From contig OX387203.1 in NCBI GenBank assembly GCA_947561715.1, positions 6,510,001 through 6,574,000 of the forward strand: DNA of 64,000 nucleotides, written 5' to 3'. The translations under genes and the position numbers were made by a program. Numbering within the stretch: position 1 is the stretch's first letter; each line of letters starts with the position of its first letter. The notes under the pieces were generated by a model, which did not search any database, was not told where the DNA came from, and saw only the letters and a list, made by a program, of their open reading frames with translations. The stretch comes from Ascidia mentula (Eukaryota > Chordata > Ascidiacea > Phlebobranchia > Ascidiidae). Below are positions 1-11,400 of this stretch, piece after piece.

Positions 1-299
1 TTAAAATGGGTGCCAACAGATTTAAAAAGATTAATCGTTCGGTTTAGTGAACACATCTATTTAACTTCAATATTACATCAGTCCCGAATCGGAGATTTTT
101 AAGGAAAGGGTTTATTTGCAATTAAATTGCATAGTTGTCAACGGCTGACTTAAAATGTGTTTTCAATCAAGATCTGAAATACTTAACAACCTGTACATGA
201 AGCACATTATTTTGACCTATCAGGTCTCATCAGTCTTAGTAAAGGCTGTCACATTGTGGTTACTTTATACCCCCACTCCAACATTTTGGCGTTATGTAG

Positions 300-1266
300 G
301 CTGGACTGAAGGTTGATCTGTTCGGAAAGTGTTACAACAAAGAATTTCCGCCGTACAAGTCGAAAGAAGCCCTTGAGAAACTCAGCGAGTACAAGTTCTA
401 CCTTGCAATGGAAAATTCCTACCACTGTCGCGATTACGTAACCGAAAAGTTCTGGAACAACGCAATTTTAAGGTAAAATTGTACCGATATGCGAACTACT
501 GTACAAAAACTGGCTCAAAATGCCGTTTCTCAATTTTAGTTTGTGCATTCATACTGTCCGCCATAACGTATAAGTAAACTTATTCCAGTGTTGTTTAAAC
601 TGTTAAATGTTCCTTCGTTACACAATAGTCACAATTTAATTGACGTAATTAAAGACGACGACATGGTATTTAAGAAGCGTCAAAATTTAAGTCTATACTA
701 GGTTTTGTACATTCTAAAATCATGGATTTTCTGTGACAAATTTCCGCCGGTACGCCGGTTTGGAAAGTTTGAAACAGCACCGGCTTATTTCATATTTTTA
801 CTCAATCATATATTTGTTGCAACAAAGAACTGTACGTTAATTACCTGATGGTTGTCTTCTCAGTGGTGCTGTACCAATCGTGTGGGGACCCGACAAGGAC
901 GACATCCTACAAATAGCACCACCGAAGTCCTTTATCTTCGCCGAAGACTTTGATTCGCCACGAAAGCTTGTCGAATACATCAACTTCCTCGACACCCACG
1001 ACGACGAATACTTAAAATTCTTCGACTGGAGAAACAACCTTCCCGAGGACGGAGGGTTTCTCTACCGCGACCAAGCGGCTAGGATTTCAGTCTTGCACAA
1101 ACCGAAGATCCAGCCGACAAATTGGATGCTTGAAGGCGTACGGGAATACGAGTACTGTGAACTTTGTAGAACTTTGCATAGCAATCGAGTTAAAAGTTAT
1201 AAAACTGTGCCGTCATTGAAAGAGTTCTGGTACGACCACGAACGGAAAGAATGCCTGGTAATGTAG
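300..1266 (+). CDS. Alpha-1,3-fucosyltransferase (GT10), 3' part
   Basis: This is the C-terminal half of a GDP-fucose:glycoside alpha-1,3-fucosyltransferase, a Golgi type II enzyme that fucosylates N-acetyllactosamine-type or N-glycan acceptors. Two exons are visible: 300-472 (acceptor AG at 298-299, donor GT at 473) and 864-1266 (acceptor AG at 862-863, stop TAG 1264-1266). They join in phase 2 and restore a Ser codon. Exon 1 carries the GT10 donor-binding block VDLFGKC ... YKFYLAMENS ... YVTEKFWNNA. Exon 2 continues SGAVPIVWGP and ends with a CxxC pair (CELC) typical of the family's C-terminus. Stem, transmembrane segment and acceptor-binding half are outside the window to the left; positions 1-299 look intronic. 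The family call is firm. The acceptor and linkage subtype cannot be read from this half. Confidence 0.9.
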
Positions 1267-1461
1267 TTCAATAGAATTGACTTTTCTGTCTGTCCCAAGG
1301 GGAACTGTAAGAAAGTAGTAAATATTAGGTTTATGCATGTTTTGCTTGGCCAAAACTTTTTAACACATAGTGTGCTTGTAGAGTTTTAAACGGTTGACAA
1401 CAATGCTTTTGTTTCGATGTATTTACAGTTATATTTATGTCACCCAAAAAACGTCGATGAG

Positions 1462-1467
1462 AATAAA
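1462..1467 (+). terminator. Poly(A) signal of the fucosyltransferase gene
   Basis: A canonical AATAAA lies about 200 bases after the fucosyltransferase stop codon, on the same strand. It would give a short 3' UTR. No competing signal lies between the stop and this site. Confidence 0.6.
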
Positions 1468-4400
1468 AAGTTTCAAAAAATATTTGTGTTATGTAATGTA
1501 AGTTTTGTCAACAAATGCCATACTCTCTCAAACGTTACCACGTCGAGGAGTAATCGTCGCTGGGTGGAGTAAAGAGCTAGCGTGCATACTGCCAGTATGA
1601 TTTTGTGGTGTTTGATGGGATATGGAATTTGCAATATTTAGGCACAACAATTTATATTTGTGTTATACTTGCGATACAATGGAAAAAGCATTAAATTCGT
1701 TCTGTGATATATTTGTTTCTTCGTCGCGATGTATACGACTTTGACAATAAATAGGCTTCATCCCAGAGAATATAAAGATATTACTTTATAACAAACCAAG
1801 GTTTGCGAGAACAAAAAAACTAAATTACCAGACACAAATATTATACCAGCATCACAATTAGTAATGTAGGTTCCACCTAAATTTAAAGCTTAGTCTCTAA
1901 AAATGATGATAACAAATCGCGCGTTGAGTCAACAGCAAAATCGTGCGTACTATCTATCATTAGACTTACACTGTGACCTCTATGGTATTATTTCCTTCCG
2001 TACTCCTGAGGGCGAAATGGAGAGGCACCCGCATATCAAACATGCCGAAACCACTTCAGAACGCGGCGCTGAAAGAAGAAAAGATTGCGGTTGGCTGGAT
2101 TGAAGATCCGCTCGAAGGCCGTGTCAAGTCCAATGTCAATGACAAATTCGGGGGATCTGAACAATCTGCGGTTTCTCACGATTTTTGAATGCGTCAATGG
2201 ATTTTGAATTCAGAAATTTAACACTCCTAGTGACGTATATACATGGTATACATTTCGCATAATGTTTTTATCTGTTTATTTTCAGCCGAACAGAAGTACA
2301 ACTACTATACTGATTCAGACAGGCATAAGATTTTATCGTTTACAAATCAGTAAGGTTTATGTGTTTAAAAACCAAATTACTTGCTTGCAAGGAGTCCCAC
2401 TGAAAAAGATCGGTGTGTTACTGATTGGGTTTCGGTTGGCTCGTCCACAAAGCCACAAACGTCATCGGGTTGATAAACCAAGCAAGACACCCGAATTTGC
2501 ATATATCACAATGGCACAACCGTAAGATCGCTTAAAGTTTGTGGTTAAATCTACGCCGAAAGGTCAACTTGACAACAGAAAACAAGGTGTTAAATCGGAA
2601 ACGCCCAGAAAAACTCCAAATCTCCAAGATAAAACTTCAAAAATCTAAAAAACAAGACAGACTTGAAAAGCGTATTGCCCACAAAGTGGTCAAGAGCATT
2701 GCCAGGATCTTTTGATTTAACTGGCTTGAAACACAGACACCAAAGATTCCACATGTAATTACGCAGTCACCCGCAAACCGCTCACGCTTTCTAATCGTGT
2801 GTAACCGGGTAATCGCAACCTGACCGACGGGCGGGTGCAAAGTCAAACAACGTCACAATTACCGAACTGTTTGCCAATCATTAGGCGTCCCGTTGCCCCC
2901 GAGCAGGGATCCCGGCTCGATTGGATCAACAACGTCGCTGTTTTTGGCACCCCTCGTCTCGTGCAATTATCCTTCAATCTGAACCACCTCCTGCTTGGAT
3001 TGTTTGGCTTTGAGGGAGGTCTCGAGGTTTGTTTGTTCGTTAGCACCCCTCTGGTAAAAGGTGATTAACGAAGAAGTCGACAGTTAATGTGATCTATTGC
3101 TCAAATATATGTTCTGCCAGAATTGCTGTGGAGTGTAGAGTTGGCAACATCATGTCATTAAGATACGAACGTTTGCGCAAGAGGGCAATCGGTATTTCAG
3201 TACGATGACGTCAGTTTGATAAGTTTTTTGACTAATTTTTGAAGCGGTGACCTTGAGCAAATACCTGTAGTGCCTTATATTTTATAGTAGGAAAATGGGT
3301 TTGAAGGCACAGCTAGAGGTTTGTGTAAGTTGCATGTTTTGTGGTCACAAACGTTTAATAATTTGTTCAGTCTTTTCATTACACGGGTTCCTCAGCAAAA
3401 CAACTGGCCCTCGATAAAGCAGCGCAAAAAGGGCCACAACCACACAGTAGCTTGAATAAACCATCGTTTCCACAGCGGCCGATAACATTCCTGTTTAACC
3501 TCACGCAAAAACGCGCAACAATATTTACCGTCGTAAGTGTTTGAGTTGCAATCGAAGCAATTGACTTTATCAGGCGTTTAATTGCCGTTGGGAAGCCTCG
3601 ATACATACCAAAGCTACGTCATCCATCTGTGTGCGACGGAGAAGCAGTGCGAACGTGTTACATAGCACCATACAGCACGTTCTGAGATAAGGTTGATTGG
3701 AAATAAGATAGACGCAGAGTTAATTGTCAATGGCCCAAAACCGGTAATCCATTAAAACTGGGAAAGGCAAATATTCGTGACAGAGGGTCGACCATTCAGA
3801 CGATTCCGCGCATAGATAAGCAACCCACATCACAATGCACACCCTCGACGCGAATTTCTGGCCCGTGGTTTGGGAGAAAAGATTTTTGAAGGAAGTTTAA
3901 AATCCGATAGGCAAGACTCGGGAGTACTGAAAGCTTAGTAACATGGATACGATTTAGTGGCTTGGGGATCATGTGCGATACAGAGGTTCCGGCAGGGTAT
4001 CAGCCACGGTACAGCGGCGCTTTCTAATCCTCGGAGTGTAAACGGTATTTAAATCCGCAGCGATGTCACGCATGAGAGGTGGCAAGTCTAAAAACAGAGA
4101 AGATTGGAGGTTAGCTGCTGTTTTTGTAAACAAGTGTGCAGGATTACCAAAATACTCGAGCGATTTGGCGTTTCTTTTTGCCGCCGTTTACCGCTTTAGT
4201 CGTCAACAAACAAACCTATTATGCCTGGTGTGCTTTCATCCACCATCCCACAATCGTTGCAGATTTCGGCGAAACAAAGTGAGGTTTGAACGGCGCAATG
4301 CAGACAGGAAAAGTGTTTCCATCAAACATTTACGGATTAAGGCATTTACGCAAGTTCGTTACACACATTTCATCTCGTAAAAGATAGCGTGGGGTATAGG

Positions 4401-7400
4401 TTAAAGTCCGCCACGTATCTGTATCCTAATACAACCTATTCACCAATAGTTTTGTAATTTAAACAAAAAAAATAAAAATACGGAGAAAAATAGCGGTGTT
4501 GAGTCATCCTTCTCCGACTAAAAATTGTAAACGTAAGAAGAAAACTATCCTAATAGATTTACGCTTAGTGCCTCGTGCGCTGAATCTTTCCAAATGCGTC
4601 ATACGCGGCAATCTTTGGACTGGAATATTTAACAGCGCTAAAAATATAGAATAGGAGTGTGAATGATTAAAAGTTGTCGGAAATGGGATTTTCAAGGAGT
4701 GTGTTGAAAAAAAGTCTTTTCAGCCGAAAACGCGATACTAGCAATAGTTACGACCTCCTGCTACTGGACACGCAGGTGTTCATAAGCTTGCCGTTTGTTT
4801 TGCAATAAAACAGCTTCGGGTTCTGTGTGCAGGAACAACATCGCGCTACCGCGTGGAAGTGAGGTCGTAAAGTTAATGGCGTTGTCGTATTTCAGTCTCA
4901 CCTGTTTAAGCCTCGCTAACGAGGCTGGGATTTGCACTGGGTGTACTCCGCGCGCGATGCCGTTATTTTTTGTGGCATACGAGGCCGTAAAACTGTGTTA
5001 TTATATCGTGCATTGTCCTCATATTGTTGCTCGGTATGAGATAATGTTACATACGCAGTGGCACTGTCGGGTTCCGGGCTACGGAATTTCGCGCCGCACA
5101 CGACTCAATAAACTCCTGCGGTGGGTGGGAATTCCAGTGCCGGTATCACATGCCGAGAACCGATTAAAAACAGCGCAAATCTATCCGCATGTATATAGGC
5201 GTGAATATCTTCGCGGAGGCAAACTTCCAGGGAAATTGCGGGTTTTGACTTCCACGTTTGGGTCGTTTGGCTATTAATGTTCTCTTGTGTTGTTTACGTG
5301 GCCTCTACGTGTTTTTGAATCTTACAAAGCCACTGGCACAGGGTATCACAACCTCTGTACTTGCGGTTGGTAAATGATTGGCAAAAAGTCTGTCACGAAA
5401 ATAAATAAAATCCAGGTAATCTAGTTCAATAACTTGCATTGTGAGAACCGCAAGGCACCGCACTGTTAACCACGTCAAGATCGATTGTAAATCTGAACGC
5501 CGGGATCGAGGTAAGCATATCGACGTGTGCAGTTGCGCCTAGGGTTTTAATTTGCGCCCTACACAGCGCGAGGGAGAGGGTGTTCAGCTGTTCTTTGCGG
5601 GACAGACTGGTTAAACATAAGTGCAGACCAGGAGTGCGTGACTTTTTGGCGAACTGTCCGCCGTTCTGCTTGCAGCCTCTTCGAATCTGGAATGATTGGG
5701 GACAGACAACGCGACGCAGGCGTTCGGAAGGCAGGAAAATAATGTAAATGCGTTTAGGGATCTTCGTTGTTCATTGCAACGTAGCAAGTTGTGCATACAG
5801 CTCTTGAGTGTAAAGGTTTGTTTGGGAGACAACTATTAGTTGTCCACCACCAGCAGCAGCACGTGGGATTTGTTGCCAGTTAACGCACAACATGCATAGG
5901 TCAGCTACAGTCTTCGTGCTATCATCATGAGCCGCAATATGAAAGGATTACTGATGCAGTTGCTTGAATACCGTTTGTCTCGTCCAGAGGGAATTGCGTG
6001 ACAATTGTTAACGCTGTGCGTTTTATAAAGGAAAGGCCTGGACGTTTTAACGACAATGACGTTGGCACTTAAAAAGGTTATTCCCACATGGAATTCTTTG
6101 TGTGAGACGCCAAGTACTCGGGAAGGTTTGTAAGTACTGGGGTCAGACCTGAAGCATTGAGCCTTGAGTGGCAATTAAGCTGATGGTGTACATTGCAAAG
6201 CCGCGTAACATAGGGTAAAAGGCGGCCCTTACGCAATTCACCATACTCCCAAATTTCGCCTATTGTCCCGCATGACGCTTGTGCAAACTGAGATAGTCAA
6301 ATACGTCATGTGGTTGTATTGACTTTGACGCGAGCGATAGGGAATTCGCTCTTCGACTCGTTACCGGAGCTCCCATTGTTTTGTGGGGACCCTGGTGCGT
6401 CAGCTGGGAGCAAAAGGGCGGCAAAGGGGAGCGAAAATCCATGTTGACATCGCGCACGATGCGCTCGTGCCATCACCGTAGTTTAGTTTGCACAGAAAAC
6501 AAAACAGCTCAGGGTCGCAACGCAGGAGCGATTTTTGAGCTAGCAGCCTAATGAGGGACAAATGAAGCGGTCTATCCTACTTCATGCACGGGTGAGCCCA
6601 AAACCGCGTGCGATGGTGAACCGCTCTAGACCGGTGCAAGGTTAATAGCTGGCTAGTGTTGCGTCCAATCTCATCTAAAGCGGTATAACGTTCCTTGGGC
6701 CTGAAGCTCGCGCCAACGGCTTAAGTCTACAACGAGGCATCCTAATTAGATTAGCTTGGCGTCCCCTCGCGCTTCAAACTTTCGTCTGCGCGTGATTGCT
6801 TCCTCAGTGGCAACGTTACACTTACCCGTGGTTGACTGCTGATGGGGGATACACGCAGCCGACAATTGATCAGCTTAACTAGATGGAGCACTTCAATCGT
6901 CGTGCCAACGTGCCTGCGTCAGAGCTCCGGGCTGTAAGAGGACGCCGGTAGAACACGTTAAGACGCATACCAAGCCATCTTAAGCATTACCAACGGCATT
7001 CGAGCGCGCTTAAGCCAATATCGCGTCGCATTTGGGATAAGACCGCGTTAATTTTTAAGGGGTTTTGTTTCAAAGACTTTTCTCGGACAGTGAAAGTATC
7101 CGTGATCCCTAGAGAAGGATGGGAAGCCGCAATACTCCTTCATACGTTACTTCAGACATATGGTAGATGTTAGTTTAATACCTTTAGGCCATAGGACAAG
7201 TCTATTGGATTAATGTGTGGGTCGATGCTGTTAGTGAGTAAGCCGGGAGACTTTATATGATCGTCAACACGACTATCTAGTAAAAACCGTAATTGCCATA
7301 TTCCCTCTTTATTAGCCTTAAACTAATGCAAAGTAAGCCAAATGAACATATTTTGTTGCAAATTTAACGTAATAATAGCTAAAAGATTGGACATCGGTGT

Positions 7401-7698
7401 ATAGCGTTTAAATCGACGCCAGTATGTAGCTGCCACTTTTCTTCTTTCGATATCACTTGACGAGTCTTACTTAATCAGCTTCGATCCTCTGTCATATTAG
7501 TAACATTAAATTGTCCATCTGGAGGCTGTCGTCTTTACTCGCGACGGCAAACCTCCAATTAAGACCCATGAGCTGAGCAAAATGGCAGGAATTGCGTCAT
7601 CGTGGCAACTCGTTTTCATAGCATTACGTGTGTACGTATACAAGTTCAGTGGGTACGAGAGGGCGTGTCCGTTTAGCGTTGCACAATTATAGGAAATA

Positions 7699-7706
7699 CT
7701 TTGATC
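7699..7706 (+). promoter_or_regulatory. TCF/LEF-like site upstream of sFRP
   Basis: CTTTGATC fits the CTTTGWWS TCF/LEF consensus and lies about 750 bases before the sFRP start codon. sFRP genes encode Wnt antagonists and are often Wnt-responsive, so a feedback site would make sense. One 8-mer of this degeneracy is expected by chance every few kilobases, so this is only a candidate. Confidence 0.2.
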
Positions 7707-7970
7707 AGGGCAAATTAAAGCTCCGCACGAGGACCCAGCGGCGACGTGTGCTGTGCTGGTATTACCGATATTTAAGTGGACTGCACAGAAACAGATGCTA
7801 AAGGCTAGTAATGTTTTTGGGGTGATTTCTAGTGATGCGTATTCAGTTTTACATTAGTTTTTTGTTAAAGTATGCTCTGCATTCACGTTGGTCAGAAAAG
7901 AATTTTTCAGTTGTATTACGAGCGGGTAAGTCCCTTGTTAGAGCCTAGAAAACGACGATGCTAATTGTCG

Positions 7971-7978
7971 TGACGTCA
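7971..7978 (+). promoter_or_regulatory. Palindromic CRE (TGACGTCA) upstream of sFRP
   Basis: A full-length CREB/ATF palindrome lies 477 bases before the sFRP start codon, in a CpG-containing stretch. Such sites are common in promoter-proximal DNA. Similar TGACGTCA sequences also occur elsewhere in the window, so function is uncertain. Confidence 0.25.
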
Positions 7979-8454
7979 CGGCGAGTTGTAAATTGACGGG
8001 TGAGCGTGTATGTAGGTCCGACTGATCGAGAAAAACGTTCAGGCATCGCGTTTGAACAGGCGCCGACTGGATCTTACAGACAGGAGTTGTAATGTGTGGC
8101 ACTCGCGGACAGGAAAGGCCTTGATGGCGAAAGGAAATGGCACCTCGACCTGAACTAAGTTCTGTCAGCCCGGCCGACGCCCAGGAACGCTAATCGCGAG
8201 GCAGGGGAAAGAAAGAACTGCCCGCGAAAAAGTCGCGGAATATACAAAAGCGAGTGGGGCAGTATGTGTGACAGACAGACGTCGATGTGTAGGTTGTGGA
8301 AATAGTCTAAGAAAACTGGCCTTAGATTTATAAGTGTATATTTTGTATTTCCAAAACAGGTGACAGTTTGTTAATTTTGTTACTTATCAAGTGGATCAGG
8401 ATTAACGATTTTGAAAAGAAGAGATTGACTCTGCGTACAAAATTCTGCGGAAGA

Positions 8455-11400
8455 ATGAGGCCTGAAACCTCGTGGACGACGATGGCGAGACGGGCCAGCA
8501 TGATCGTTTGGGGACTTGTTTTATCGACGGTTGTCGTACAGACTGGGCATCGGACACTGGCCAACGCGACGTACGTAAAACAGCCGTCACACTGTTTGCC
8601 GATTCCCGTAAATATGAAACTCTGCCACAATGTGGGCTACCCGCAGATGATGCTCCCAAATTTCTTCGGTCATGAGTCGTTAGACGAGGCGCATCGTCAG
8701 TCAATCAGTTTTGTACCACTCATTGGCCAAAATTGCCATCCGCACACCAAGATATTCCTCTGCTCCTTGTTTGCACCAGTGTGTCTGAGCGGAGGTCCTA
8801 TCCCACCGTGTCTGTCTCTCTGCGAAAGCGTACAGGATGCATGTCTACCCACCTTGCTTAAATTCTTCTTTGACTGGCCGGAGATGCTCAACTGCTCGCA
8901 ATTTACCAACGATCATCCCTGCGTTACGATAAACTCTTCCAGCACCCCGAGTCCATCTCCAACGCCAGAAAGTAAGTGCTTTGCTTGTGAGTGTTGAGTG
9001 AAAGATCTTAGTTATAATAGGTACTATGGTTTTAAATGGTGATTATGCTGTGCGGAACATTATTTCAAATTAAACCTTGAAATAAGACACCGTTTTTAGT
9101 GGCAGTTAGTTTTACCGCATTTTGTAAACCTTCATACACTATTGCATGGATTTGGGGTGCTTTGAAGTGAGGAGTGTTTGTATTCAATAATATTACTTGG
9201 AAGGTTCCACTTTTCAATGCTCTATTGTGTATTCAGTGATTTGGTACAGATATGGTTGTTTGCACTTTGTTAAGCGTGGGTGTCTGTTGTTTGAGTTCCG
9301 GACCATTAGTACTTCGTTCTGAAACTGAGTCAGAAGTGTTTTACGAACACCTGTAGCCGCACTGACAAATGTTAGATTCTGTGATATTCTAAGGAGGCGA
9401 TTGAAACTAAGTTGACATTTTGTGGTCACTGCGCACAGCTGCGAAAAGTACATTGCTTAGCGCCAAAGAAAAGACAAATGCACTAAAAAGAGCCATAATT
9501 TAAAATAGCCGAATACAAGTCCCGCATACTTGGCCCTCTCGGGCACATAAATGTTTTTAGTACCGAAATGACTAAGAAATCCAAAACCAGACTATGTTCA
9601 GTATGGTCGCCTCACACGAAATTTAGCAAAGAAATGATCCCAACCAGGTTTTGGGGACATAGAATTCAAAACACGTTCAAAACTCATGCCAAAATATGAA
9701 ATGCAATATGCGACACACCGCAATGGTAGTCGTTGGAAAAGCTGGATCCTGGATGGTAGCCCAGTCTTTTGCCCGTAAAAATTTACTACTTCAATGCTTG
9801 GCGTGCGGAGTACGGTCACCGAACTTTAAACATCCATCACCTTTGCATTAAACCCTTTTGCTCAACTGCGTATCATATCGTTCGCCAGACAAAGTACACA
9901 GCAGTATAAAAGACCCAACGACGGGGTTTAAATTTATGATATCGGTTTGTCATGACTTGCCCCCACGAAAGGCAAAGCAAAGCTCGAATACACATAGTTT
10001 CCCATGCCAATTTAACTCAATAATATAAGGCCGCCAACTTTGCTTTGTTTAAATTTTGTTTTGGCTGATGTCGTAACTTCGAAGTTTTAACGGTTTTCTA
10101 GCATTCGGGGCTTTAAAAACGGCGGTAGACATTTCAGGCATGCTACGTTATATAACCCTTTAACTTCACCGGCAGAAATAAAATTGTAAAGACGTTGTTG
10201 TTTCTCAAAACTTTAAATTATGCGCCTCAGGGCGTCAAAACAAAAAGCTTGTTGACTTCATTCACGTGGGCAACCAAGCATTCCTCTGCTCCAGTAGACA
10301 AATTCGCCATCGTGCTTAGAATAATTAAATAATAGGCCATGGATTTCGGCGCCTAATTCGTTTGACGCGGTCAACGTGATTTCGTTACGCACCAATCCGC
10401 GCCATGAATTTTTAAGACAGTGTTTATTAAAAGTTTCTCACGTTGTATCCTAAAAACGTTGGTGAATTTGCCTGTCATGAGGCTTTCTGGTGAAAACTTT
10501 GTAACTTATTTAATTTTGATTTTCTCGATTGCTGGCTGTGTTTTTTACATAGAACTGTGTAAAAAGCTATGAGATGGGATACCCCGACTACAATGCTGTT
10601 CCATCATATAACAGACGTATCCGTGCACCGTAAAACAGTTGTTTTTGAGTCGCCCTAACTTATGCCGTGATGGGGAGCGCCTCAGGTTCAAGTTGACTCT
10701 AAGGGCGCGGCATCGATGATTATGATTGACTGAAAAGTGGGGTAGTACGGTCGTAGCCTACCCACATTCTCACAGCCATGCAAATGGAGGGTGGAAATGT
10801 CCCTTTTGCGAGCTCAACGTGGGTGGGTATGAGTCGCTTGTGATGCTGTGCCGTATTCCTTTCTGGCCCACTTATAGTGCAAGCGGAAATCCGCAAATGA
10901 GGACGGTCGCCAGTTTTAAGTTTTGCTCAGTCAGAGTGGAAACAATGCAAAACCGTGACCTCCGGCTTCGAGATCCGAGGTCATTTACATTTGGAGAAAC
11001 ACTCAAAATCGTATTTGCAAAACCAAAGGAAAAAAAAGCGAGCGCGTCTTGCACGTGACGTTAAAAAGCGGTTTGGCGCCAGACTGTGTGAGGACAGGCC
11101 GTTAAAACTTAACGCCAGAGTAAGATGAACCAAGTATACTGTTATTGTTATAACACCCTTTTTCTCGTTTAGTGCTGTTACGGGGCAAATCGCGCTTACC
11201 TGGAGAATAACACTTAAAGCGTAGAATAGACAACTTTAAACGTGTGATTCCTTTTTCTTGACCAATGATAGGCTTTTGTTTTTTATCTTGGTAAGCACCA
11301 GCAGCAACTCATTGCAAAAACTTGCGTTAGTCAAAACCACAGCTGCGCATACATAAGTGGGCGCTTCACAACTTTTTCGTCTTGACTTTGGTCGAATATA

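Larger units (their letters stand above)
1468..8454. other. Intergenic region, no recognisable gene
   Basis: About 7 kb between the fucosyltransferase and the sFRP start codon. Open frames here (the longest, 4795-5277, has 160 codons) match no family I recognise, lack convincing splice context and have no homology-like motifs. From roughly 4.5 to 8.3 kb the sequence is visibly richer in CpG than the introns further right. The last kilobase before the sFRP start has a TCF/LEF-like site and a palindromic CRE, so it is the most plausible cis-regulatory part. Confidence 0.6.

Noticed and set aside
4795-5277. 160-codon plus-strand frame upstream of sFRP
   Set aside because: No domain or motif, no splice or promoter context, and it lies in CpG-richer DNA where stops are rarer.
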